In this document: positions 10,868 through 22,169 of the stretch, piece after piece
How the letters are laid out: every line of letters starts with the position of its first letter
Position numbering within the stretch: position 1 is the first letter of the stretch
Assembly: GCA_012064415.1 (NCBI GenBank)
Contig: SSNU01000083.1
Span: forward strand, 65,211 to 102,176
Origin: Gyrodactylus bullatarudis
Lineage: Eukaryota > Platyhelminthes > Monogenea > Gyrodactylidea > Gyrodactylidae
Reading direction: 5' to 3'
Length of the DNA stretch: 36,966 nt
Notes under the pieces: model-generated
What the model was told of the DNA's origin: nothing
What the model saw: only the letters and a program-made list of their open reading frames with translations
Databases searched by the model: none
Program-made: the position numbers and the translations under genes

Positions 10868-12226
10868 CTTAAAAATACCTTTTTTATTTCCAAATATCTC
10901 TGAATCAAAAAATATGATGTCTTCGATTTTGTTTACTTTAAAATCAGCAGAAAACACTTGATTTTTCATCTTTAGACGTTAGAGATTTAGAAAAAAATGT
11001 TTTTCTTGATCATCGGAATCTCCTTTTGATTAGTTTCACTCTATCATGGTAGAAAAAATCATGAAACTCTTCTTGCACTATTTAAAATCCTTCTGATTTA
11101 CATTAAACTGATGATTTAAATGTCTTTTTTTATTTCCAAACAAAGAAATTAATGTAAGACAATTAATGAAAATGATCACAAAATCTGGACTAACTTTTTA
11201 TGTTTTTGAAAATTAATTTAATGCTCTGTCGAATTGTAAAAGTTGATTCTATCATTAGTAAACCTAGTAAAATGAATAGGTTTAATCAATGATTAATAAT
11301 CCTTATTTATCCCTGAAATGGAAAAATTACCAGAGCTGTAATGAATCAGGAAATTATTTCAAACCCAAAACTGATTTCAATGTAAACCTAAATCTGAGTT
11401 AATTTTCACCACTTGGATCTGAATTCAACATAAGAATGGGGAAAAATTTACATTTTTATGAATCTCTGATATTTATAGTGAAGGACATCCGGTTTTTGAA
11501 CTTTTATCTGAATTACACAATGATTCTAATTTATAATAAACATATTATTTTAGACAATATTTGTGTTTTTCTTGAATTTTAAATGGTAAATTGAATACAT
11601 TTATTTTTATGAAAATTGTATGCCAGAAAGGCTCTGTTATTTTCTAGCCCATTCAAAAATTGAGAAGTATTCTCATGTGCCTCTTGTATATTAATTCGGA
11701 TTTTATAGTTTTTTTCTCAGTTCTATATGAACTTCGGGCATTTGAAATTGTGCAAATGAAATTTTTTACAAATTACAAAAATTTTATTACACTTCACAAA
11801 CTTCTCTCCAATGCAATTCAATTTTTCCTAAAATAAAATTTTATAATAATGGAGAAATTTTATACATTTTTGGATAGTCTTTTAAAGTGAATGAAACATT
11901 TGGAGACCAAAGTTTTGATGTTTTTTATTTTTTTAGGTGTTGACGTTTTTTAAATACGAAATTTCAGGCTCGCCAGTTGATCACTTTAGCTTTATTAGTT
12001 ATAATTTTATACTTTGTGAATGAAATTTCTAAAAATAACGGAGCACAAGACTTTATTTTCATAAAGTTTGTTGACCAATAGACAATGTTGATTTCAAAAT
12101 TCAAACCCAAGATCAATTGGATTAATTTAAACAGCCTCTCTGTGAAAAAAATGAACCAATGAAAAAGCGTCTTGAATAGGTTTTATAAGGCATCAATTCC
12201 ATCTTTGCAGACACTTTTTTGACATT
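10868..12226. other. AT-rich intergenic region, nothing recognised
   Basis: No coding frame above noise and no repeat family recognised over about 1.36 kb. The last part should contain the promoter of the Ly6-like gene. Confidence 0.45.
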
Positions 12227-14126
12227 ATGAAAGGACTTATTTTTGGAATATTAATTTGCTTCCTTCTTTTCACGTGGCTCGGAACTGCAGGTTAGTTTTT
12301 TTCTCATTGGAAAAATAAGCCATCATTATTAATTCATCTCTTAAATGGAAGAAAGTATCTTTTCGAAAAACTCTTTCTACAATCTGTAGCAATCGTAATA
12401 TGATTTTATCTAAATATTTTCTTCATTGAACATTTTTTTATCTTGAATATTGAACACATGATAATGTGTTTTCAGAAGACGATATAATTAACGAACCAAT
12501 GACACAAACAGTTTACACTTGGTTGATCATTCATCAACGATGAGATGCAAAATTCCAATAATGAACGCATAAACTATTGTTGATAACTGACCAAACCAGT
12601 GAAAGCTGTCGTAATTTTTTCAAAGCTCACCTTTCTAAATTAAGTATGGAAATCACCTAAAGAAAATGGGGGAAATCTACGAATCATAGGATTTTACCGT
12701 TCATACAGTTCCGATTCAAAATTGACACTTTGACAAAATAAAAATTCAAATTTATTCTTAGATTATTTCAATTGTAAAATTCCAATAGAGAAATCCTCAG
12801 ATTGAGTCCAATAACAAGGTTATGTTTAATTTTCTAAATTTTCTCTAAAATTTTAGAAGACATCTATTGCTTCCAATGTGACAAATGTAACACAAAAGAA
12901 TTGAACGCTACAACCATGAGAGCTGGTCCATGTAACAGTTGTCTGGTGAGTTATCTTTAATAATGATCGGTTTCTGTTTATTACTAAAATACAATAGGGT
13001 TGTTTTTTTCACAAAACAACTCACGAGAGTACTTCGTATTCTTATTGAATGTAAATTGCTTTAAGATTTTATTAGTCTCTTAAAATCGTTTCCCCACCTT
13101 CCTGAAATGGTTTTAGTACTTACATTGAAATATTGTTCGCGGGTTTTGATTTTCGTGATACCTGAACAAAATGCATATCTAAAGAGGGAAAATCATTCTT
13201 CCGAGTTTTTCTATAATTTCCCATTTAAATGTCAAAAAAAGATAAAAACCAAAAAATTCAGGATTCCAGCGATTGGAAATTTCAAATTTTAAAAACATTA
13301 ACGACATTTTTAAAGAATTTCAAACTCATGTCTTAGACTCTATGTTAGAAAGTCTATAGAGTAGATCATTCTAATCATATTTTGGTGGTTTTAACAGAGC
13401 AGTTCTCTAAACATATTCTTAAAGATGTACGAATTTCTTTTCGGGTGATAAGAAAAAAAATCTAAGAAAATTATCTGTGGATCCCAAAGAAGTTGACGTA
13501 TCATTATCAGCCTATGTTCAAGGCAGTTGACAGTTTTACGTTATTTATCAGTTTTTTTAAAGATTTATAAAAAAAGAATGAAATTTTAGTTTAGTTAAGT
13601 TATTCTTTACCACTGGAAAAAGTTGATATCTTTGCTTTTTTAAAATCTCTTGGTTTGTCTATTATTGAACGACAATTCTATAGTTTTTTAGCACCAAAAG
13701 GTCACTTATGGGCATCTGGTCGAGTCATGAAATCTAAGACAAAATAATTCACGGCGATACATAAAATAATCAGTGACCTGCTTTGATCTTGAAATATTTC
13801 CGATCAAAAATATTCGCAAATACTTTTGAGTAGTAATTTTTTTGAAAAAGAAATCTTATATTAATACAAGATATTTTTTTTGATTAACATTATTAAAAAT
13901 TATCTTTTAGACAAGATTCCAGTATCTCTTAGATGGTACATTGGCTCGTGTAGATAAACGATGCATGACAGATGCCACCTGTACTGAGGAAGAAAGATCT
14001 ACATCTTCCTATAAATATATCACACATTGTTGCAAAGAAAATGAATGCAATTCAGTGGTTCCGCTTAATATTGGATTCGCATCGTCCCTCATAGCAGTAT
14101 TAATACCACTCATTCTATCCAGATAA
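12227..14126 (+). CDS. Ly6/uPAR-type GPI-anchored protein, three exons, 122 aa
   Basis: Exons 12227-12290, 12857-12945 and 13911-14126 join in frame (369 nt). All three donors and acceptors fit GT-AG, with introns of 566 and 965 nt. Residues 1-21 are a signal peptide (MKGLIFGILICFLLFTWLGTA). The mature part has ten cysteines in a three-finger arrangement, from YCFQCDKC to the hallmark CCKENECN, which fits the C-C-x4-C-N end of the Ly6 family. After it comes a hydrophobic tail (FASSLIAVLIPLIL) typical of a GPI-anchor signal. It should therefore be a small cell-surface protein attached to the outer leaflet. In animals this family covers receptor modulators and septate-junction proteins, and the ligand or partner cannot be told from sequence. 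A possible N-glycosylation site lies at NATT. A poly(A) signal is at 14255-14260. Confidence 0.88.
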
Positions 14127-14254
14127 ACAAGAATCTTTTCTGAATATTTTCAGTCCGAAATTTCTTTTTGATTTCTTGAGAAATATTCTCTGTTTCAATC
14201 CAGACTATATAAATTGATTTCTTTCGGCAAGAGTAATCTATTGCATTCTAAAAT

Positions 14255-14260
14255 AATAAA
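14255..14260 (+). terminator. poly(A) signal of the Ly6-like gene
   Basis: AATAAA lies 129 nt beyond the stop codon and is the best signal in the 3' flank. Confidence 0.6.
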
Positions 14261-17200
14261 GATAAATTTAGAAATTGAATTTCTTTTTAATTTTTCGCAA
14301 AATTGTTTCTGTTCCCAAGAATTATCTTATCTCGAGTTTTTCTTGGCTCCAAAATAAATCTTTTAAAATACTCTTATCATTATGTATTTTAGTTCGACTC
14401 TTTGAATTAGCAAATCAATTCTAAAACTATCTTTGGTCTCATCACTTTCAACCATATAATAATTCCTTACTATTCGAGCCTGAATTCGAGCGAATTTCAG
14501 AAGACAATTACTAGTTCTCGTGAATTTGCATTTTATAAATAATTCTCTTTTTGAAGTACCTTTGATTTATTTTCAGATTTTTCTTTTTCGATAGAAGGGC
14601 CAGTTTTCACTTTTTATTTTGATTCAATCATAAGTTATGATTCATAACACATATCAATAAATAATCTCCATTGTAACTTAACCGAAAGAAAGTATAATGT
14701 GGATATAGGCAGTTTTATTCTAAACCATAGGCTCGAATAGACCTTACACCATGATCCCCCACATAAAGAATGCAAATGAATCTGATTGGTTACGCCTAGA
14801 GGTCTCAAATTATACAAAAATATTTTGGACTAAGAGACTTTCTGAAGTTGGTGATTGACCTGTTCAAAATTCTCAGGCATTACGCAGAGAGAGATGGGCA
14901 AGCTAAGATGTCTCTAGCATAAATAGATAGTTTGGGAAATCTTGGCCTGCTAGAACTGCTACCAAAATTTCTCATAATGTGTCTACTGAATCAAAATCAT
15001 TAATGTAGGAAAATTTAAAATTGATCTGAATTTACTAAATTATTGTGAGATTTTCATTAATATAAAAAATCGAAAGTTACTTTAAAGTAGTCATATCATT
15101 TATTTGATTAATTCGTTTGGTAAAAAAGTATGAAAAGTTAGAAATCCTTAACCTAGCAACTCTAACTTTGAGAAAATAGGTTTTTATTCGAAAAAAGATT
15201 AAGTCTAACTGTTAGACTCTTAAAAGACAAACCTCAATCTTATTTCGAGAAATATGCAAAAAAATTTAATTAGTAAAGGCAGAAATCCTTATGATAAAAC
15301 AAGAATCTGATTAGAAAGTCTTACTTTATTTCATACTACTTGAAGCTTAGACTTGAACTTTTATTCGGATGAAAGAAAAATGGCCCGCATAATACGGGGT
15401 CCAACTGAATATCACTTAAAATACAAGCGAATTAAATCAGTGTTTTATAATAAAACTTTTATTGTAGAAAATTTTAACTGTTTCTTTTGATAGGTGGAAA
15501 TAAGAAAAAATAATGTTTCTTCTATATCATCATAAACTTGGCAATTAATTCCGTAGTAATTCGGATCAAAAAAAATTTGAAATCCTCAAGTCACTATTAA
15601 TTTTGAATAAATTTTTAAATCTGACTATAAGAATTTTTTAAAATATGTCATTTACAGGTGTGTTTTAACGAAAATAATTTTCTTTCTCATTCGTAAAGTC
15701 TGAAATTTATCATTGGAAATAGTTTTTATCAAATAATTTCAGAATATTTAAATAATCAATTAATTTTTCACTTATCTTTTTTAAAATCAATCTCGATTTG
15801 AAAAATCTCTATGATTTTATTGCTTTTAAAATTATAATAATTATTAAAAATACTTATTCTATTGATGATGAGCCGTTTACGCGAATTCTTTCACATCTTT
15901 AAAAATTTCAAAAAATTTTTCCCTGAATTCAAATCCAAGGTTGATAAAATGCTTGCCAATCTCTCAACAAAAATTAAAATTAAAATTCTTCAGGTGATGA
16001 GCCGGTTCTTATAAAATTCTCTCTGTAAATACCTTGGTGACAAACTTTTAGTATAGTTTTCAAGAAGATATTCAAAAATTTTAAGTTCGTAGAAATTCTA
16101 TCCAGTTAGCCAAATATTCGAATGATCTTGGTCTTTGCTAAGAATCACAACGAAAATGAAATATTGAAAAGTTTAAAATTGATAAAACATGCTAATCAAA
16201 AATCCTCGTGATGACAACATTTCATAATCTCCAACTACCCTTTTCCCTTTTTTTATAGATATATAAGAAAAGAATTTTTATTCACTAAATGTACATTTCT
16301 TTATGGTTCATCAGTAGTGACACATAAATAATGATAAAAGTTTAAAGTTCATTGAAAATAATATTTTACAATTTTTGAAAGAAATAGTAAAAGTTGAAGA
16401 AAGTTTTCTGTTTAATTTCACTGTATTTGAATACTTTCGATTTCATAACGAAACGAATAATTTTATCGATAAGATTATTTCTTGAAATGAGTAAATAAAA
16501 AAAATCCACGCATTATCTTCCTGTAATTATCCAGGTTTAGGTCTACAGATAATACTTCAATAAGTAAGTTTAATACCAATTTTTTAAATAAATCCTTTTG
16601 AAATAAAGTTATCATCAAGAAATTTTTAAAACTAATGTAAATTTGATCTTCTTTGATAAATTCTATACATTTTTAACCCTTCAAGGCCCATACCATATAC
16701 AGACGTGGACCAAAATATTGAAGCTAAAAATTTCTGTAATAAAAATTCTATAGAAATTCACGTACCATCATATAAAGTTGGAAAACTGATTTTTACGAAA
16801 CCTCGATTTTTCGAAGAAAAAAAATTAATTTTTATGAAAAATATGGACCCTTTTAAATTTTGATTTGGCGCCAAAATCCCATTTTTTTCGAACTTTGAAC
16901 TGAAAATATTTATTGATTTGAAAGTTGGAGGGTGATCAAAATATTTTTTTCAAAATCAGGATTAGATAAGAAAATCAATTTAACTGAATCTGATCTGATG
17001 AATAACCTCATTATCGTTTGGGAGCTGAATTTTGATTTTTAGTTAGTTTAATGAGTAATGTTCATCAATCTTATTTATTAATTCTTGAAATTGAATAGCA
17101 TTTGAAATTTTCAGATGAAGAATATTTATAAGAAAGGGTCGGAAAAATTGGTTAATTTTTGATTTCAACGATTAAAAGCAATTTGATACTGAAATTTTGA

Positions 17201-18287
17201 TTCAAGATTAGACAATGAATCCAAATCGACCTAAATATTTTTGTTAATTTCAGACAATTCAGCGATTAAGTGCTGATATTTGGGATCAACATTAGATAAG
17301 AAATTCACAGAAATTCGTCATTTTTAAGGCAAATCGACCTATCTGAAAATTTTCTATTATTAGAGGAATGACCTAAAATTTGAAAGTGTATCTTTTTCTC
17401 TTAACCTCTATAGAAAAAATGACCGTCTCATCTTAATGTCAACTTGCTCTGTTTTTTTGGACTCAAAACGTAATAATTTAAAAAATCCTCAAGAAGAAAA
17501 TCACTTCTTTACTCAACGATCTTTAAATATTGGACTCGAGCCTGAAAGTATTTGTTAAAATGATATAATAATTATGATAATTTTTAAACCATTTTCCATA
17601 ATCGATGATCATTCTTTCAAAAGACTTAAAATTTTTTTTTAATACACACTAGTTGTAACATGTATTTTTGTAGTAATAGTAATGTACAGATAATTAATTT
17701 TTAATATTAACGCACGAATATAACTGACTCTTTCATCTTCTCTCACACTAAATACATAATAAATAAATCAAATATGAAAAAAAATGTTTCAAAAAGATTA
17801 TACTAAATTTTTACTGTATTTTCTTTCTACAGTCAAGAATGAAGAAATTATTCTAATATAACTGATAATTCTATATTGTTTTAGTGTAGCATATAAATAA
17901 AAATACATACAGGTTATTGAAATTTTCTGGTAGAAGGATCTGATTTATTAGTTTAGGTCGTTTAAGTGAAAAAGAAAGTAGTCAGTCATACTTGCGAGAA
18001 GCATAAATATTTATCAAAATTTATAATTTTTTTCTCTTATTCCTGAGAGAGATTCATCTTGTTAGTTTCTCTCTTAATTGTCAATTTATTTCCGTATAAT
18101 ATGATAATAATTAATGTGAAAAAGATACAAGAAAATTAAAAGATTTATACTAAGGAAAAACATTCGTCAAAAGGAACATTTCGTCAAGTTTATTATCGTC
18201 GAATTTATGATAATAACAGATAATAAAATATAATTCCGAGAATTAAGATAAAACTAAAATTCGACTGCAACATGTAAATTTCAATAA
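14261..18287. other. long AT-rich region with no recognised gene
   Basis: About 4 kb with no supported coding frame. The stretch near 14640-14960 is richer in G+C and may be a decayed transposon, but no motif can be named. At about 17220-17455 blocks such as TTTGGGATCAACATTAGA and CTCATCTTAATGTCAA resemble the inner and outer parts of the right arm of the foldback element at 32541-33213, indicating a decayed copy. The rest shows nothing. Confidence 0.45.
17220..17455 (+). repeat. decayed arm of the 32.5-kb foldback family
   Basis: The blocks GATATTTGGGATCAACATTAGA (inner, in part), GACCTAAAATTTG and CTCATCTTAATGTCAA (outer end) occur in order. The inner block matches the right arm only in reverse complement (as in the left-arm orientation), while the outer block matches directly, so the copy is rearranged or decayed. 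The assignment is by short blocks only. Confidence 0.4.
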
Positions 18288-20295
18288 TTTGGTAAAGGTC
18301 TTCAGTTTAATCATAATGGTGTTTTCAATTTCACAAAAATTGAACTTACGAATGAGCAAAAGGAGGTTCTATCATTGGGTCCTAACTTTTCTATTCCAAA
18401 AAGAACTAATGAAATTGAAGATAAGGCAGCATTTGAACGTCTTATTTATGAGCTTGAAGAAACCAATCAAAGGAAAGATGGTTCTGATACAGAGAAGTTG
18501 AAACTTAATTTGTTATCTATTTATAGAAGTTTTAGTCGTAAACCTCTAAGATCAAGTTTAGTTACCAAAAAACATCTCTATAGTCTTAAAAAATTAAAAT
18601 CAAATGAAGTCATTTTCATCACGAAACCTGATAAGGGGAAAGGTATTGTCCTAATGTACAAAGAGGATTATTTTAAAGCTGGCAGGGATTTCCTTTCAGA
18701 TGAAAGGAAATTTGAAAACACAGGTTTAGTTAGGTCAGAGGTAAATATGGAAGGCATGGAACGTAAAATCTATACTATAGCGATGGATTTATTTAAAAAG
18801 GGCATCATTACTGAAAAGACTAGGTATTTTATAGCCAGGAAACATACTAGAATGTCTAGGTTATATCTAGTTCCAAAAACACATAAGATTATCAATGGTC
18901 TTATTCCTGAGGTATTTCCTATGCGTTCGATTCTGGAAATGTCCTCTTGTCCACAACACCATTTGGCAAAATGGTTAACAATTATTTTGAAGCCTATATA
19001 TGTTTATTATTCAAAATATATCGTCGAAGATACTTTTAGATTTGTTGATAAAATAAAGGAGTTAGATATCAGTTCAAAGAAAATAGTTTCATTTGATATT
19101 AGTTCCTTGTTTCCTAATGTTCCCATAGATGAAACCCTAAATATCATTAAGAATTTTGTTGATGAAAATGCTGGTTTTAGAATCGATAGTGATCATATAA
19201 TAAATTTGATCAAAATTTGTTGTGTTGATGTCCTTTTGTCATTCCAAAATAAGGTTTTCATCCAGAAAGATGGTATTGCTATGGGTTCCCCTCTTAGTCC
19301 TATTTTAGATTACATTTTCTTGGGTTGGTTAGAGATGAATAAAATGTCTGATCTGATTAATTCTCATACAGATTTGTATATCAGATATGTGGATGATACT
19401 TTTGTGGTTATGAAACCCAATGTGTCTATTGATGATTTTTTCTCAAAAATAAACAATATTCATCCAAATATTAAATTTACTTTTGAGGAGAAATCTAATG
19501 ATATACTGAGTTTTTTAGATGTTAAACTAACTAAGAAAGTCGATGGATCAATCCAAAGAAACATTCATAAGAAGAAGACTGACAATGGCAAATATCTTCA
19601 TTTCGCTAGTTTCAGTCCTATTTCTCATAAAGTTGGTTTGGTTGTCGGTCAGTCTAAAAGAATAAAAAGAATCTTAAGCGAAGAGGAACTTCCTAATGAA
19701 TTGGAGAGATTGAAAAACAGTTTGATGGAAAATGGCTATCCTGCAAGATTTATTGATAAATTTATCTCTTTGCCTGAACGACAAACAGATGATACTATCA
19801 TGTCAAATAATGAGGAGATCAAAACCGTTTTCATGAAACTAAATTTCAAAGGTGATGGCTTTTCAAAGCAGTGATGTAAGAAGAAAACTGATTAATCTTA
19901 TAAATGACCGTTATTCCAATATACAATTAAAAATTGTATTTAAAACACAAAGATTATTTAGTTTAATTCATAAGGATCAGCTCAAGCCAGAAGAAAATAC
20001 TCTCTTAATTTATAAGTTTCAATGCGACTGCGGTTCAACTTATCTTGGAAGAACTATTAGAAAACTAAGGACTAGGACAAAAGAACATCTTTCAAAGAAC
20101 ACTTCAGTTCATAAACATTTAACGGACAATAATCATAATGCTGACTATTCCAATTTTTCAATATTTTATAAGAACTCAGGTGATGACAGCACTGATCTCT
20201 GGATTAAAGAGAAATTCTTTATTAATACTATTAAACCAGATCTGTGTGTTCAAAAGAACCATACATATTCTCTTATATTACCCTGGCCTATGTGA
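18288..20295 (+). pseudogene. Penelope-like element PLE-1: reverse transcriptase plus GIY-YIG, frameshifted
   Basis: PLEs encode one protein with a telomerase-related reverse transcriptase (RT) and a GIY-YIG nuclease, and copy themselves by target-primed reverse transcription. The frame is open from 18288 (after a TAA at 18285) to 19874 and continues in another frame from about 19868 to 20295. It shows an N-terminal block LSLGPNFSIP, RT motif A SFDISSLFP, motif B QKDGIAMGSPLSP, motif C YIRYVDDTF, motif D SFLDVKL, then FQCDCGSTYLGRTIRKL, which carries the GIY-YIG signature, ending LPWPM. Defects: no N-terminal ATG (first in-frame ATG about 18655), one frameshift at about 19866-19872 just before the linker to the nuclease, and LDYIF where PLE-2 has LADIF after motif B. 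The copy is thus recent but inactive as it stands. Confidence 0.93.
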
Positions 20296-20463
20296 GCTTT
20301 TTCACCTTTTTTCTCTTCAATTTTGCTATTAATGTTGAGTTTTTGGGTGTTTTTTCAGCTTGCATTATTTTCTTTAATGAAATTTGCTTCTTACTATTTT
20401 CATTCTTATATTTGTAATTTTATTATTTCAATGATTATATTTATAATTTCCATTTTTAAAGTA

Positions 20464-20502
20464 ACACTGCTGATGAAGCTTTAAGAAATACGTATTCAGT
20501 GT
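20464..20502 (+). ncRNA. hammerhead-ribozyme-like motif in the PLE-1 3' end
   Basis: Stem I 5' strand ACACTG (20464-20469), CTGATGA (20470-20476), 8-nt segment AGCTTTAA, GAA (20485-20487), self-complementary stem III ATACGTAT, cleavage-position T (20496), stem I 3' strand CAGTGT (20497-20502). Stem I is six perfect pairs. All core bases of the type-I hammerhead are present, but the stem II segment does not form a clear helix. Confidence 0.75.
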
Positions 20503-20550
20503 AAATAAAACTCTTGTTTTTTCAATACTTCAAATAATTTCTAAATGCAA

Positions 20551-20590
20551 ATAAGTGGATTTTCGGACGTATATACAAAATTACGTCAAT
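20551..20590 (+). repeat. conserved 3' terminal block of the PLE family
   Basis: GTGGATTTTCGGACGTAT and a following TTACGT lie about 50 bp past the hammerhead motif. Nearly the same block closes PLE-2 (24061-24105) and PLE-3 (28086-28050, minus), so it marks the 3' end of the family. The LINE fragment begins directly after it. Confidence 0.7.
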
Positions 20591-21485
20591 CTCTGGTATA
20601 TAAAAATTTCAATAACACTACCAGTAGTTTGAAACCCATTAATTCTGATGTTCCTCAAAGTTCCACTATCGGCCCCTTCTTTTCAATATTTGTTTCGCTG
20701 ATATTCAGCTTCCTGAGGGTATTGAGGGTACCCTCTTTAAATTTGCCGACGACCTTAAGTTTGTCTTCAGGGTTAAAAACTCCCTTGATATTTTAAAAAT
20801 CAACAGAAACTTCTGCCTTCTTAAAGATTCACTCGAATCCATGGGGCTCTATATTAATAGAGATAAATGTAAGATAATGCTCTCATTGGGTCTCTCTGCA
20901 ACCCTCCATGAATCTTTTCTACTTCCTGGAGAAATTTTCTTCTTTAACTATGACCTAGGTTTCGGTATCAACTCCAAGTTAAAAATTGATACCTTTTCCA
21001 ACCTCTCCAAAATTAATTCAACAATTTTCACTATTCTAAAATTCTCTAAAACGCCACAACTAAGAATTAAGGCCTACAAATACTTAGTTTTAAATAACTT
21101 TGACTATTTAGCTCCGCTACTCACGAACCTGACCCATACTCAGGCACGTGATTTAGAAAGAATTCAAGCCTCCTTCTTATACTGGGTTTACCCTGACCTT
21201 GATTCCTATAATGCTCGCATTTTGGTTTCAGGTCTGAAGGTCTGGGTTAGAAGGTTGGCATTTATAGTAAAAAATTTTATTGAATCCTCTTCTTTGATGG
21301 AGCATTGATATTCCTTAAGAAGAGTAGTTTATGACGAACATTTCCTACTCTCAGCTTTTAACATGATTAAAGATAAATATGACATTATGAACTGTGATAA
21401 TCTTCACTCTATAAAGACCATCATGAGTCATATTCGCTCTAGAATAGACTATTCTATTACTCTATTATATCCCGATCTTCACTAA
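20584..21485 (+). mobile_element. non-LTR retrotransposon fragment (ORF2 RT remains)
   Basis: The LINE part starts with SLVYKNFN at about 20590 and shows SDVPQSSTIGP (RT motif B region). After a one-base frameshift near 20672 it continues as PLLFNICFADI and LFKFADDLKFV, with the catalytic FADD at 20742-20753, and then stays open to 21308 (SMGLYINRDKCKIM to FIESSSLMEH). Reading on past the TGA gives more of the C-terminal region to about 21480. Motif A and everything before it are missing, so it is a 5'-truncated, broken copy. It resembles Jockey/CR1-type elements. The LINE remains at 5517-6380 keep mostly different parts, so whether both belong to one family is not shown. Confidence 0.75.
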
Positions 21486-21700
21486 AATTTCAGAATGATT
21501 ATTGTAAAAATTTTGAGAATAACATGCCAGTTAAAATTTACAAACTGATTCAATTGTCTCATGTGCGATATTTTAAAGATCACTCATCCAGTTATGATTT
21601 TTATTTTTTCAAGAAAGCTAGATTAACTTTTTTATTTATTTTTTATATTTTCCATTGTACATATTAATTACTCTATTTAATACAGATTTTATTACTCAGA
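21309..21700. other. tail of the LINE fragment and AT-rich spacer
   Basis: The first 170 bp continue the LINE coding region past a stop. After about 21485 the sequence is AT-rich with no recognisable feature up to the piggyBac fragment. Confidence 0.45.
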
Positions 21701-21744
21701 TGGAAAGATGGTCGAATTGAATATTATTTCAAGAAACCCCTAAG

Positions 21745-21936
21745 TTGAAATATATTACGCCTGATCTTACCAAATATTCGAGAAAAAAAGTGTCAGAAAG
21801 AGATTTTTTCGAACTATTTATCGATGAAAATATGATCCAGGATACTGTAAAATACACAAATAAATATATAGATTTCAATAATTCGAAAAGATTAAGAATA
21901 ACGTCAGATGAACTTTACAAATGGATTCGAATATAA
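21745..21936 (+). pseudogene. piggyBac-type transposase fragment (N-terminal part)
   Basis: The 63-codon frame reads FFELFIDENMIQDTVKYTNKYI followed by RITSDELYKWI, which matches in order the start of the piggyBac (DDE_Tnp_1_7) transposase domain: F-LFxDE-x-I--TN-Y, then an I-x-x-x-ELK-like block. Only this portion is present. The catalytic aspartates lie further on in such proteins and are missing, because PLE-2 sequence follows within about 250 bp. It is too short to be functional. Confidence 0.6.
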
Positions 21937-22169
21937 ATTTTAGAATTACAGTGAATCAGCAAAGGGTCTTCACGTATAGTGGAATGTTTCGATGTATGCT
22001 TCAGTCTATAATGTGTAAATATAGGCCCCTACAAATACCCTTGTTATAGTTGTTATTCGAAATTAGTAAAGAACTGTACAAAATTAATGAATAGCTATAC
22101 AAAAATGAAAGAAAGATAGACGAAAACGTATGATTATTCGTAATTTTAGTCCACACTTATACAAAATAG

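Noticed and set aside
13107..13292. A 61-codon open frame inside intron 2 of the Ly6-like gene
   Set aside because: It has no family resemblance and no splice-site support, and its composition is that of the AT-rich intron.
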